Positions 32,228 to 40,613 of a stretch of 64,000 bases of DNA are shown piece by piece. This DNA is from Pseudomonas monteilii. GTDB lineage: Bacteria > Pseudomonadota > Gammaproteobacteria > Pseudomonadales > Pseudomonadaceae. A program made the translations under genes and the position numbers. Position 1 is the first letter of the stretch. Every line of letters begins with the position of its first letter. The stretch is taken from assembly GCA_001534745.1 (NCBI GenBank), contig CP013997.1, positions 4,402,001 through 4,466,000 on the forward strand. The letters run 5' to 3'. Under the pieces are notes generated by a model. That model was given only the letters and a program-made list of their open reading frames with translations. It did no database searches and had not been told where the DNA came from.

Positions 32228-32908
32228 ATGACCCAGGACCAACTCAAACAGGCCGTCGCCCAGGCCGCCGTCGATCTCATCCTGCCCAAGCTCGATGCCA
32301 AGAGCATCCTGGGCGTAGGCACAGGGTCGACCGCCAACTGCTTCATCGACGCCCTGGCCCAGCACAAGACCGCCTTCGACGGCGCCGTCGCCAGCTCCGA
32401 AGCCACGGCAGCCCGTCTGAAGGGCCATGGCATTCCGGTCTATGAACTCAACACCGTGAGCGAGCTGGAGTTCTACATCGACGGCGCCGACGAAAGCGAC
32501 GAGCACCTGAACCTGATCAAGGGCGGGGGCGCTGCCCTGACCCGCGAGAAGATCGTCGCCGCGGTTGCCCGCACCTTCATCTGCATCGCCGATGGCAGCA
32601 AGCTGGTCCCCGTGCTGGGCGCCTTCCCGCTGCCGGTCGAGGTCATCCCCATGGCCCGCAGCCATGTCGCGCGCCAACTGGTGAAGCTGGGCGGCGATCC
32701 GGTCTACCGCGAAGGCGTCGTGACCGACAACGGCAACGTCATCCTCGACGTGCACAACCTGCAGATCACCGACCCCGTGACCCTGGAGCGTGACATCAAC
32801 GCCATCGTCGGCGTCGTGACCAACGGCCTGTTCGCCGCGCGGCCTGCCGATGTCCTGCTGCTGGGCACCGCGGACGGCGTTCGCACGCTGCGCGCGAACA
32901 CGCCCTGA
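32228..32908 (+). CDS. rpiA: ribose-5-phosphate isomerase A
   Basis: 226 aa from ATG 32228; the ten extra codons upstream contain the promoter region. It interconverts ribose 5-phosphate and ribulose 5-phosphate in the pentose phosphate pathway. Signatures: '[17 protein letters not shown]', '[20 protein letters not shown]' (Asp/Glu catalytic), '[14 protein letters not shown]' and '[13 protein letters not shown]'. Length (E. coli 219) is normal. rpiA/ilvA divergence is conserved in Pseudomonas. Confidence 0.97.
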   Translation: MTQDQLKQAVAQAAVDLILPKLDAKSILGVGTGSTANCFIDALAQHKTAFDGAVASSEATAARLKGHGIPVYELNTVSELEFYIDGADESDEHLNLIKGGGAALTREKIVAAVARTFICIADGSKLVPVLGAFPLPVEVIPMARSHVARQLVKLGGDPVYREGVVTDNGNVILDVHNLQITDPVTLERDINAIVGVVTNGLFAARPADVLLLGTADGVRTLRANTP

Positions 32909-32950
32909 CCCCGTGGCGCCTGCCCTTGGGCGCTTTCGGGCGCCAGGGGC
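32909..32950. terminator. Hairpin between convergent rpiA and SdiA-regulated gene
   Basis: CCCC-n-TGGCGCC pairs with GGCGCCA-n-GGGG around an inner GCCC/GGGC-rich loop. No T-run. Lies directly after the rpiA stop. Confidence 0.45.
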
Positions 32951-32956
32951 TGGCCG

Positions 32957-33859
32957 TCAAGGCTGGCCGGGCTCGAACACGTAGAACAGGTTCGGCTCGC
33001 TGACCAGGTACAAGGTGCCGCGCTCGTCCATGGCGATGCCTTCGGCCTGGGGCACGGTCTGCTTCAGCCCCTGGAACCCTCGACGCAACGACAGGGTGCT
33101 CAGGGGCTTGCCCTCTTCGTCCAGCTCGATCACCAGCCGGGACTCGTCGGACAGCGCCAGCAGGTGGCCGCTGCGCTCGTCGAACTGCAGGCTCGACAGG
33201 TCACGCACGAACAACCGGGCATCGCGCTTGCGGTCCTGGGCCACCTGCACGGCATAGGGCTGTGCCGGGTCCCGGTGCGGGAAGCCCTGGACCACGTAGA
33301 TCAGCATCGGATCGCGCTCCTTGGCGACGAACAGCCGTTTGCCCGCCGAGTCGTAGGCCAGACCCTCGAACCCCTTGTTGCCATTGAGGCCGATGCCCAG
33401 GGTCAGTTGCTCGGCCTGACTGGCGTCGAGCGTGTGCGTAGCGTCCTGCAATCGAACCTGGATCAGCCGTTGCTGGCGCTCATCGGTGATCACGTAGCTG
33501 TCGCGCCCCACGTACTCCACGGCCTCCGGGTCGCCAAAGCCGACCAGTGCGATGCGCCGCAGGATCCGACCGTCCAATGACAGCTCGATCAGCTCGGAAC
33601 GCTTGTTGGTCACCGTGAACAGGGTCTTGCGATCGGGATCGTAGGTCAGCGCCGAGACGTCGTCGTCCAGGCCTTCGATGACCTTGCCTTCCACGGCAAC
33701 GCGATAATGCTGCAAGGCCATGCCCTGCTCGGCCGGTCGCCACCAGGTCTTGACGTTGAACCAGCCCCGTTCGAACAGGCGAAACTCCTGTGCAGTGAAG
33801 ATCAGGACCAGCAGGCTAAGACCGGCAAGCAGCAGCAAAGGGCGGGACAGACGGCGCAT
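32957..33859 (-). CDS. SdiA-regulated domain protein, paralogue 1
   Basis: 300 aa, N-terminal membrane anchor (residues ~6–24, 'LLLLAGLSLLVLIFTAQEF'). The rest is a six-bladed beta-propeller of the SdiA-regulated (DUF1513-like/phytase-like) family: 'DDDVSALTYDPDRKTLFTVTN', 'GFGDPEAVEYVGRDSYVITD' and 'NKGFEGLAYDSAGKRLFVAKE' are blade repeats. It ends 'EGIAMDERGTLYLVSEPNLFY'. Probably periplasmic; ligand unknown. Next to a second copy on the same strand; about 90 bases separate the two. Confidence 0.88.
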   Translation of the reverse strand: MRRLSRPLLLLAGLSLLVLIFTAQEFRLFERGWFNVKTWWRPAEQGMALQHYRVAVEGKVIEGLDDDVSALTYDPDRKTLFTVTNKRSELIELSLDGRILRRIALVGFGDPEAVEYVGRDSYVITDERQQRLIQVRLQDATHTLDASQAEQLTLGIGLNGNKGFEGLAYDSAGKRLFVAKERDPMLIYVVQGFPHRDPAQPYAVQVAQDRKRDARLFVRDLSSLQFDERSGHLLALSDESRLVIELDEEGKPLSTLSLRRGFQGLKQTVPQAEGIAMDERGTLYLVSEPNLFYVFEPGQP

Positions 33860-33950
33860 GGAAAGTCAGACTCGAGTTCGGAAAGGCGAATCTAACCACG
33901 ACTGCTGAAATAAAGCTTAATGCCATCATCCGTAGAATCTGATGATAGGG

Positions 33951-34877
33951 TCAGTCTTTGCTGAAGCGATAGAACAGATTGGGCTCGCTGACCATGTACA
34001 GCGTGCCCTGCTCGTCCATGGCCACGCCTTCGGCGCGCGGCAGCGTCTGTTGCAGGCCGTTGAAACCGCCCAGCAAGGTCATGAAGCTGATCTGCTCGCC
34101 GTGCTCGTCGAGCTCCAGCAGCATGTTCGAATTGGCCGACAGCGCCAGCAGGTGCCCGGTACGCGGGTCCATGCCGGTGGCCGAGAGGTTGCGCAGGTCG
34201 AGCTGGTCGCTGGGCAGCGGGTACTTTTCGCCCACCAAGTTGCCATGCCCGTCGCTGTTCCAGGCGAACAGCCGGGGCGGACGCTCCTCACCGACGATCA
34301 GGCGTTGCCGACGCGGATCCCAGACGACGGCCTCGAAGCCCTTGTTGCCCTTGTCTGCGTCGCCCAGGTCATGGGCCTGGAAGTCGGCCCGGTCGAGCGA
34401 GGTGGTCTTCGCGTCGACCCGGACTACCACCAGGTCGTGCCGGCGCTCGTCGATGATGGCCAGGCGGCCGTCCTCCAGTACCGCGACGCCCTCCGGGTTG
34501 CTCCAGCCCACCAACGGAATCTTGCGCAGGACCTCGCCGTCCAGGGTCAACTGGACCAGGAACGGGTTCTTGCCCATGACCGAGAACAGCGTTCGCGTGG
34601 CCGGGTCGTAGGCCAGGTCGGACGCTTCGTCGTCCTCCATGCCTGGCAGGACCTTGGCGTCGATGTCGACGTGGTAATCGGGCAGCCAGGTGCTTTCCTG
34701 GCGCTCTGCCGGGCTTTCGAAGTACTCCTTGGCCCACAGCAAGGCGCGATCGTCCCAGTGCATCGTCACTGCCAGGCCGCCGGCGACCAGTGCCGCGAGC
34801 CCCAGCCCGAGCGGCCAGCGCAGGCCGACGCGCGCCTTGGGCTTGGACGAGGAAAGGGCACGGGTGGAAACGGGCAT
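33951..34877 (-). CDS. SdiA-regulated domain protein, paralogue 2
   Basis: 308 aa from ATG 34877, chosen because AGGA lies 8 bases upstream; the ATG two codons earlier (34883) is too close to that site. An N-terminal anchor is at ~19–38 ('LGLGLAALVAGGLAVTMHW'). The propeller blades match paralogue 1: 'DDEASDLAYDPATRTLFSVMG', 'VGWSNPEGVAVLEDGRLAIID', 'NKGFEAVVWDPRRQRLIVGEE' and the near-identical ending 'EGVAMDEQGTLYMVSEPNLFY'. The two genes are a tandem duplication. Exported or membrane-tethered, function unknown. Confidence 0.88.
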   Translation of the reverse strand: MPVSTRALSSSKPKARVGLRWPLGLGLAALVAGGLAVTMHWDDRALLWAKEYFESPAERQESTWLPDYHVDIDAKVLPGMEDDEASDLAYDPATRTLFSVMGKNPFLVQLTLDGEVLRKIPLVGWSNPEGVAVLEDGRLAIIDERRHDLVVVRVDAKTTSLDRADFQAHDLGDADKGNKGFEAVVWDPRRQRLIVGEERPPRLFAWNSDGHGNLVGEKYPLPSDQLDLRNLSATGMDPRTGHLLALSANSNMLLELDEHGEQISFMTLLGGFNGLQQTLPRAEGVAMDEQGTLYMVSEPNLFYRFSKD

Positions 34878-35043
34878 GGACATGTTCCTGGAGGCTTGCC
34901 GAAGAGGCGGCGCGCGGCCGGCGCGAGAAGTCTGCCGCGCGATTATCCGCAAACGATGTGAAAAAAACGGCAAAACCGGCGATCGGCCACGGCCGAGGGA
35001 GGCAGGCGGTGACGAACGCGGGCCGTCACCGCCCAAGGGGACG

Positions 35044-35709
35044 TCAGAGCACCCGGCTCTCGAAACGACTCACGCCAGGCAGCTCCAGCACCAGCGTATC
35101 GCCGACGTTCAACGGGCCCACACCGGCTGGCGTGCCGGTCAGGATCACATCGCCGGCCTGCAGCGAGAAGTGGGCGGCCATGTACTGGATCATCGGAACG
35201 ATGGGGTTGAGCATCAGGGCGCTGCTGCCGTCCTGACGCACCTCGCCGTTGATGCTCAGGCGGATGCCGATGTCGGTCAGGTCACCGAAGGCACTGGCCG
35301 GGGAAAACGGCGGCAACACGCAGCCACCGTCGAAACTCTTGGCCAGCTCCCAGGGCAGGCCCTTCTCCTTGAGCCTGGCCTGCAGGTCGCGCAGGGTCAG
35401 GTCCAGGGCCGGCGCGAAACCGGAAATGGCATCACGCACTTCCTCTTCGCTGGGCTGGGTCGACAGCGACTTGCCGAGCAGGACAGCGATCTCGGCCTCG
35501 TAGTGCACCGAGCCGCGTTCGGTCGGGATGCGGAAGCCGCTGTTCAACGGCACCGTGCAACTGCCGGGCTTGATGAACAGCAGCGGCTCGCTCGGCACCG
35601 GGTTGTTCAGCTCCTTGGCATGCTCGGCATAGTTGCGACCGATGCACACCACTTTGCCCAGCGGAAAATGGATGGGGGTGCCGTCCACGTACGCGTGCTT
35701 GTAGCTCAT
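35044..35709 (-). CDS. fumarylacetoacetate hydrolase family protein
   Basis: 221 aa from ATG 35709 with AGGAGT 5 bases upstream. FAH-family fold: 'VVCIGRNYAEHAKELNNPVP', 'LFIKPGSCTVPL', the metal-binding acidic cluster 'VHYEAEIAVLLG' and 'GDVILTGTPAGVGPL'. The short length is that of YcgM/acylpyruvase-type (FAHD1-like) proteins acting on acylpyruvates or oxaloacetate. It begins 26 bases after a stop codon of a decayed upstream gene, consistent with a former operon. Confidence 0.92.
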   Translation of the reverse strand: MSYKHAYVDGTPIHFPLGKVVCIGRNYAEHAKELNNPVPSEPLLFIKPGSCTVPLNSGFRIPTERGSVHYEAEIAVLLGKSLSTQPSEEEVRDAISGFAPALDLTLRDLQARLKEKGLPWELAKSFDGGCVLPPFSPASAFGDLTDIGIRLSINGEVRQDGSSALMLNPIVPMIQYMAAHFSLQAGDVILTGTPAGVGPLNVGDTLVLELPGVSRFESRVL

Positions 35710-35735
35710 TGCTGACTCCTGTGCCGACGCGGCTG

Positions 35736-35815
35736 TCATTCGGGAGCGAAGATCTTACCCGGATTCGAGCCGTCCGGATCGAGTACGGGCTTGATCACCT
35801 TCGCGCAGGCGAGTG
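35736..35815 (-). pseudogene. 3' remnant of an FAD-linked oxidase gene
   Basis: About 27 codons ending in TGA at 35736 read '…KVIKPVLDPDGSNPGKIFAPE', the C-terminal signature of FAD-binding (D-2-hydroxyacid/2-hydroxyglutarate dehydrogenase-like) oxidases ('(A)LDPxxxxNPGK(I/L)'). Upstream of it the sequence turns into a degenerate REP (35841–35870) and no more of the enzyme is found. In related pseudomonads such an oxidase gene lies between this FAH gene and serA; here nearly all of it seems deleted. The identity rests on a short sequence. Confidence 0.6.
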
Positions 35816-36053
35816 GCGTCGGTGAACGACTGTCACGAGGCCTGTGGGAGGTTTGCTTGCGATGATGTGAAAGCGGAGGCCGGGCCGAACTCTCGAAACA
35901 TTCATGGTCAGCCTGAGCACGCTTCACCTGTCGGAATCGGCTCAGAGTAGGTCGCGTATGCTAGCATTGCGCTCCCGCTGTTCGTGCTAAGGCCGATGCC
36001 GCGCCGCTTCACCTCCCTGCCATTTTCTATCTCCGGGACACAGGTTTACGCAG
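35816..36053. promoter_or_regulatory. serA upstream region
   Basis: Holds a degenerate REP (TGTGGGAGGTTTGCTTGCGA, ~35841–35861). A TATGCTAGCAT stretch near 35957 might be a -10 element for serA but lacks a convincing -35. Nothing else was seen in this stretch. Confidence 0.3.
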
Positions 36054-37283
36054 ATGAGCAAGACTTCTCTCGACAAGAGCAAGATCAGGTTCCTTCTTCT
36101 CGAAGGCGTCCACCAGAACGCAGTGGACACTCTCAAGGCTGCCGGGTACAGCAACATCGAGTACCTCACCGGCTCGCTGCCAGAGGCCGAGCTCAAGGAA
36201 AAGATCGCCGATGCACACTTCATCGGCATCCGCTCGCGCACCCAGCTGACCGAAGAGGTCTTCGACTGCGCGAAGAAGCTGGTCGCGGTCGGCTGTTTCT
36301 GCATCGGCACCAACCAGGTGGACCTGGGCGCGGCCCGTGAGCGCGGTATCGCCGTGTTCAATGCACCCTACTCCAACACCCGTTCGGTCGCCGAACTGGT
36401 GCTGGCCGAGGCCATCCTGCTGCTGCGCGGCATCCCCGAGAAGAACGCCTCGTGCCACCGTGGTGGCTGGATCAAGAGCGCGGCCAACTCGTTCGAGATC
36501 CGTGGCAAGAAGCTGGGCATCGTCGGTTACGGCTCGATCGGCACGCAGCTGTCGGTGCTGGCCGAGAGCCTGGGGATGCAGGTCTACTTCTACGATCCGC
36601 TGACCAAGCTGCCGCTGGGCAACGCCACCCAGGTCCCGAGCCTGAACGAGCTGCTGGGCCTGGCCGACATCGTGTCGCTGCACGTACCTGAACTGCCGTC
36701 CACCCAGTGGATGATCGGTGAGGCGCAGATCCGCGCCATGAAGAAAGGCAGCATCCTGATCAACGCCGCCCGTGGCACCGTGGTGGAGCTCGAGCACCTG
36801 GCCAACGCGATCAAGGACAAGCACCTGATCGGCGCGGCCATCGACGTGTTCCCGGTCGAGCCGCGCTCCAACGACGAAGAGTTCGAAAGCCCGCTGCGTG
36901 GCCTGGACAACGTGATCCTGACCCCGCACATCGGTGGCTCGACCGCCGAGGCCCAGGCCAACATCGGCCTGGAAGTGGCGGAAAAGCTGGTCAAGTACAG
37001 CGACAACGGCACCTCGGTGTCGTCGGTCAACTTCCCGGAAGTGGCCCTGCCGGCGCACCCAGGCAAGCACCGCCTGCTGCACATCCACGAGAACATCCCG
37101 GGCGTGCTCAGCGAGATCAACCGCGTCTTCGCCGACAACGGTATCAACATCTCCGGCCAGTTCCTGCAGACCGACGAGAAAGTCGGCTACGTGGTGATCG
37201 ACGTGGATGCCGAGTACTCCGACCTGGCGCAGGAGAAGCTGCAACAGGTCAAGGGCACCATCCGCTCGCGCGTACTGTTCTGA
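36054..37283 (+). CDS. serA: D-3-phosphoglycerate dehydrogenase
   Basis: 409 aa, the length of the E. coli enzyme (410). It oxidises 3-phosphoglycerate with NAD+ as the first step to serine, and can reduce 2-oxoglutarate. Visible: the NAD fold 'LGIVGYGSIGTQLSVLAESL', active-site Arg in 'NAARGTVVELEHL', Glu in 'DVFPVEP' and His in 'LTPHIGGSTAEAQ'. The C-terminal ACT domain ('HIHENIPGVLSEINRVFAD', 'FLQTDEKVGYVVIDVD') gives serine feedback. ATG 36054 has a weak ribosome site. The gene is alone, followed by a GC-rich stem-loop. Confidence 0.97.
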   Translation: MSKTSLDKSKIRFLLLEGVHQNAVDTLKAAGYSNIEYLTGSLPEAELKEKIADAHFIGIRSRTQLTEEVFDCAKKLVAVGCFCIGTNQVDLGAARERGIAVFNAPYSNTRSVAELVLAEAILLLRGIPEKNASCHRGGWIKSAANSFEIRGKKLGIVGYGSIGTQLSVLAESLGMQVYFYDPLTKLPLGNATQVPSLNELLGLADIVSLHVPELPSTQWMIGEAQIRAMKKGSILINAARGTVVELEHLANAIKDKHLIGAAIDVFPVEPRSNDEEFESPLRGLDNVILTPHIGGSTAEAQANIGLEVAEKLVKYSDNGTSVSSVNFPEVALPAHPGKHRLLHIHENIPGVLSEINRVFADNGINISGQFLQTDEKVGYVVIDVDAEYSDLAQEKLQQVKGTIRSRVLF

Positions 37284-37314
37284 TCCGCACCCCCTCGCAT
37301 GGGGGGGTTGCCTG

Positions 37315-37346
37315 AAGGGCCGGGCGGTCGATGACCCCCGGCCCTT
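37315..37346 (+). terminator. Stem-loop after serA
   Basis: AAGGGCCGGG / CCCGGCCCTT, 10-bp perfect stem with a 12-base loop, 32 bases after the stop. It is followed by CGTCGTT, a weak T-run. The rest of 37284–37571 shows nothing more. Confidence 0.6.
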
Positions 37347-37571
37347 CGTCGTTCAGGCTCTACCGCCGATGCCGATCGGCCTGCCCTCGCCTCCCTATCC
37401 GCCCGTCTGCCTCACCCCTAGGGTAATCTTCCGCTCACGCCTGGACAAAAAACCCGTGCTCGCCCTCAAACATTGCGCTCAACTTGCGGTCAGACCCAGC
37501 GCTTGACCGGGGCGAAGGATAAAAAGCCTCGGCAACCGTCACCTATTTGCCGAACATGAAGGGGCCTTCTC

Positions 37572-38060
37572 ATGCGATTGACCACAGCCTTGCTGTTGAC
37601 CACGCTCATCAGTCCACTGGCGCAGGCCGAACTGCTGGACGAAGTGAATGACCGGGGCGAGCTGCGTATCGCCGTGCAGGCCGACACTCCGCCGTATGCC
37701 TTCAAGCAGGCGCAGCGATTGACGGGCTTCGAGGTCGAGCTGGGCCAGGCCCTGGCCCAGGAGCTGGACGTGCGCGCCTCGATCATCGAAGCGCCGGCAG
37801 ACGCTGTGCTCAGCGGCATCGAGAGCGGCAAGTACGACATGGCCCTGAACCAGGCCAAGCCAGCCGCGACCGAGGGTTCGGCCGTGGACGTCAGTCAGCC
37901 CTACAGCGATCAGGCCTTGGCCATTCCGTTCCAGAAGGACAACCCGGCCTTCGAGTCGGCCGTCACCAATGCCATGCAGCGGATCAAGGCCGACGGTCGA
38001 CTGACAGCGCTGGAAGAGAAGTGGCTCAAGGTGCCGCTGGAGGTCACCGCCGAGCAGTGA
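37572..38060 (+). CDS. periplasmic amino-acid-binding-like protein lacking most of lobe 2
   Basis: 162 aa with a signal peptide (residues 1–19, 'MRLTTALLLTTLISPLAQA'). The first lobe of a type-II binding protein (SBP_bac_3) is normal: 'RGELRIAVQADTPPYAFKQ', 'LTGFEVELGQALAQELDV' and 'VLSGIESGKYDMALNQAKP'. After 'VSQPYS' the chain jumps to the C-terminal helix segment 'DNPAFESAVTNAMQRIKADG…EKWLK', so about 80–90 residues of the second lobe are missing compared with ordinary 240–260-aa members. No permease or ATPase is near. It may be a decaying importer component, or a one-lobe sensor or scavenger. Confidence 0.75.
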   Translation: MRLTTALLLTTLISPLAQAELLDEVNDRGELRIAVQADTPPYAFKQAQRLTGFEVELGQALAQELDVRASIIEAPADAVLSGIESGKYDMALNQAKPAATEGSAVDVSQPYSDQALAIPFQKDNPAFESAVTNAMQRIKADGRLTALEEKWLKVPLEVTAEQ

Positions 38061-38100
38061 CGCGCGCCAGGGGCGCCGAGGACAGGAACGCCCCCCGGCC

Positions 38101-38733
38101 TCAGAACGGCTCCTGGCCGCGTCGCCTGAACCAACCGGTCAGGGACAGACGGTCGCGCGTGGCGGGCAGCACCTCGTGGGGAATCGCGTCCGACATGAAC
38201 ACCACCAGGCACCCTGCCGTCGGGAACACATCGTGCTCCCTGCCGCCGGGCAGCACCATGCGCAGCTGGCCGCCCTGTGCAGGCTGCCAGTCCTGGTTCA
38301 GGTAGAGCACCGCGGTGACCATCCGTCGATCATCGTCGAGAAAACGGTCCAGGTGCTGCTTGTAGAAGGCGCCTGGCGGGTACAAGGCGAAATGGCACTC
38401 GTACTCCTCCAGCCCCAGGAACAGGTGCCGATTGAGCGCCTGGCGCAGGTGGTCCATCACGTCCAGGTACTGGTCACAGACGGCCGACTGGCCGGGCTCG
38501 ATCCACTGGATCTGATCGCCCCGAATCCCCTCGCGCACGCCTTGCGCCGAACCGCGCCCGACGCCGGCAGGCAGCAACGCTCCGTCGGCCGCGCGTTGCC
38601 TGCACTCGAACGCCAGCCCCTCGAGCAGGTCGAGTGTCACAGGCAGCTGCTGCTGCGACCAACCGTGTTCGACCAGGTCGTCGACGATCAGCGAAAGGGT
38701 GGGGTGATCCGGAGAGATGTGCATGCCGCGCAT
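38101..38733 (-). CDS. 2-oxoglutarate/Fe(II)-dependent oxygenase (prolyl 4-hydroxylase-like)
   Basis: 210 aa. The double-stranded beta-helix carries 'YKQHLDRFLDD' with the metal-binding HxD, and the distal His with the 2-oxoglutarate Arg in 'IPHEVLPATRDRLSLTGWFRR'. Between them is 'RMVTAVLYLNQDWQPAQGGQL', typical of P4Hc enzymes such as PhyH/EGL-9-like bacterial oxygenases. Its substrate (protein, amino acid or small molecule) is unknown. Start taken at ATG 38733; a Met three codons on is possible. Convergent with the lobe-deleted binding protein gene. Confidence 0.88.
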   Translation of the reverse strand: MRGMHISPDHPTLSLIVDDLVEHGWSQQQLPVTLDLLEGLAFECRQRAADGALLPAGVGRGSAQGVREGIRGDQIQWIEPGQSAVCDQYLDVMDHLRQALNRHLFLGLEEYECHFALYPPGAFYKQHLDRFLDDDRRMVTAVLYLNQDWQPAQGGQLRMVLPGGREHDVFPTAGCLVVFMSDAIPHEVLPATRDRLSLTGWFRRRGQEPF

Positions 38734-38846
38734 AGTATCCAGAAGCCAGGTAAACCGACAGTGCTACTTGGCGGCACCGCACGCGGACATCTCGACAAAG
38801 CCGGGCCGTGCCACGGACAATAGCGCCCTGCCGACAGGAGTCCTGA

Positions 38847-39599
38847 ATGCGCCGCGTGTTTTACTCGTTCCTGCTGATGATCTGCATCACGCCTGCCTGG
38901 GCCGACAGCCTCGACACCTTGTACAAGGCGGCCGGCTGGCCGGAGCAGCGCGCGCATTTCACCGATGCGCTGGACGCCGCCCAGCAGCGTTACCGCGACA
39001 GCCTTCCTCCGGCGGTGTACCAGGCGCTGGTCACCAACAGCAGCCAGCGGTTTCAGCCCCAGGCCATGGACAAGCGCGCCCAGGCGCAGCTGCGCGCCAA
39101 CCTGCCCGATCCGGCGCCCGCCCTGGCCTTCTTCGAGTCGCCGCTGGGGCGCAAGATCGTCGCCGCCGAACTGCTGGCCACGCGCAAGGACCAGTTGGCC
39201 CAGAACGCCCAAGGCCTGCCCAAGGTTCAGGCCAGCGACAATCGTCTGTTGACCATCGGTCACCTGATCGATGCCCTGCCCGCCCGCGAAGCCGGGGCCG
39301 AAGTCAGCCTGGCCATCGCCGGGGTCGCCGCCGACAGCCTCAGCTCGATGATCCCTGGGCTGTTCGGGGGCGGCCAGGCGCAAGGGTTGCTGGACGGGCA
39401 GCGGCAGCGGTTGATGCAGCAGATCGGCGCAGACCTACCCAATACCCTGCTGTACGTCTACCGGGACCTGTCGGACGAAGAACTCGAAGCGTTCTCCACC
39501 TTCGCCGAGTCCAGCGACGGCCAGGCGTACTACAAGGCCGCCCTGGCAGCGATCCGTGCCGGGTTGGCCGTCGGTCAGGCGACCGGCGACCTGCGCTGA
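38847..39599 (+). CDS. DUF2059 domain-containing exported protein
   Basis: 250 aa with signal peptide (1–19, 'MRRVFYSFLLMICITPAWA'). The rest is helical and has the DUF2059-type ending 'ELEAFSTFAESSDGQAYYKA' preceded by a similar first copy ('PALAFFESPLGRKIVAAEL'). The family is periplasmic and of unknown function. Its stop abuts, without overlap, the stop of the convergent hydrolase gene. Divergent from the oxygenase gene by 113 bases. Confidence 0.8.
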   Translation: MRRVFYSFLLMICITPAWADSLDTLYKAAGWPEQRAHFTDALDAAQQRYRDSLPPAVYQALVTNSSQRFQPQAMDKRAQAQLRANLPDPAPALAFFESPLGRKIVAAELLATRKDQLAQNAQGLPKVQASDNRLLTIGHLIDALPAREAGAEVSLAIAGVAADSLSSMIPGLFGGGQAQGLLDGQRQRLMQQIGADLPNTLLYVYRDLSDEELEAFSTFAESSDGQAYYKAALAAIRAGLAVGQATGDLR

Positions 39600-40535
39600 T
39601 CAGCCCAACCGCTGACCGATGAAGGTGAAGTAGCGCTCACGGATGTCAGGCAGTTCGTTGACCAGATGATGCCGCGCCTCGGGCAGCATCAATACCTGTG
39701 CGCCCTCGAACTTGCGTTTGAGCACCTTGAGGTTGTACGCCCAGTCCACCGTGGCGTCGGCCTGGCCCTGGATGATCAAGGGTGTACGCAGGCTGCTGGG
39801 CGCGGCCTCAATGTGCTTGACCCAGTTGAACATCGCACCGACCCAGGCCGTGGGCAGGCGGCGGGGTTGCAGCGGGTCGGCCTGGAGAAACGGCAGGAAG
39901 GCAGGGTCGTTGCTGTTGGCCGTGAAGCGACGGTCGATGCCGTCGACGAAGTGCCGGAGCACGCTGTAGCTCAACCGCGAGCGGTGCCATGCCGAGGGCC
40001 TGACCAGGGGTGCCAGCAACACGACCTGCCCGTCGATCGGGCTCGAATCCCCTTGGTGCAGCACATGGTCGATGGCGATCGCACCGCCCGTGCTTTGCCC
40101 GCAGACATGCCAGGGCCGTGGCAAGCCCAACCGCCGCGCCTGGTCGAGCAAGCCGTCCAGGACCTGCTGATAGATGGCGAAATCGGTGATGCTGGCGCGG
40201 GCACCGCTCGACAGGCCATGACCCGGCAGGTCGCAGCTGATCACCGCCTGCCCGCGTGCCAGCGCCCACTCGATCACGTGCCGGTAGAGCCCCATGTGGT
40301 CGTAGAAGCCATGCAGGATGAACACCGTGCCGGCCGGCTTGACCGGAGCGGCCGGCAGCCAGACCTGCCCGACCAGCTCGAACCCCGCCACCGTGAAACC
40401 GCCCAGCCAGCTCTGCCCCGGCAGCCCCAGGCTGTAGAAGCGACGGTAGGCTTCGGCATCGCTGGACAAGGGCTGCCCCTCGGCCAGGGGCGCCAGGCTC
40501 GCACGGAGCAGATCAGGCTGGAACGAGGGAGACAT
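39600..40535 (-). CDS. alpha/beta hydrolase (monoacylglycerol lipase/lysophospholipase-like)
   Basis: 311 aa from ATG 40535. Serine-hydrolase marks: oxyanion 'FILHGFYDHMGLYRHVIEWA', nucleophile elbow 'VCGQSTGGAIAID', acid in 'QGQADATVDWAYN', and the catalytic His in 'EARHHLVNE'. The lid and length are those of PldB/monoglyceride lipase-type enzymes; in Pseudomonas this is often annotated as lysophospholipase. No signal peptide. Followed on the same strand, upstream, by the acetyltransferase gene with a gap of 78 bases. Confidence 0.88.
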   Translation of the reverse strand: MSPSFQPDLLRASLAPLAEGQPLSSDAEAYRRFYSLGLPGQSWLGGFTVAGFELVGQVWLPAAPVKPAGTVFILHGFYDHMGLYRHVIEWALARGQAVISCDLPGHGLSSGARASITDFAIYQQVLDGLLDQARRLGLPRPWHVCGQSTGGAIAIDHVLHQGDSSPIDGQVVLLAPLVRPSAWHRSRLSYSVLRHFVDGIDRRFTANSNDPAFLPFLQADPLQPRRLPTAWVGAMFNWVKHIEAAPSSLRTPLIIQGQADATVDWAYNLKVLKRKFEGAQVLMLPEARHHLVNELPDIRERYFTFIGQRLG

Positions 40536-40613
40536 CGGGCACATCCACGGGCAGTGAGGCGGCCATCTTCGGCTGTCAGGCACGCGATGGCAAGGCACAG
40601 GCCACGGGCGGCT

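Noticed and set aside
37490..37858. Minus-strand 122-codon frame over the short binding protein
   Set aside because: Antisense to a gene with a signal peptide, good ribosome site and recognised family.
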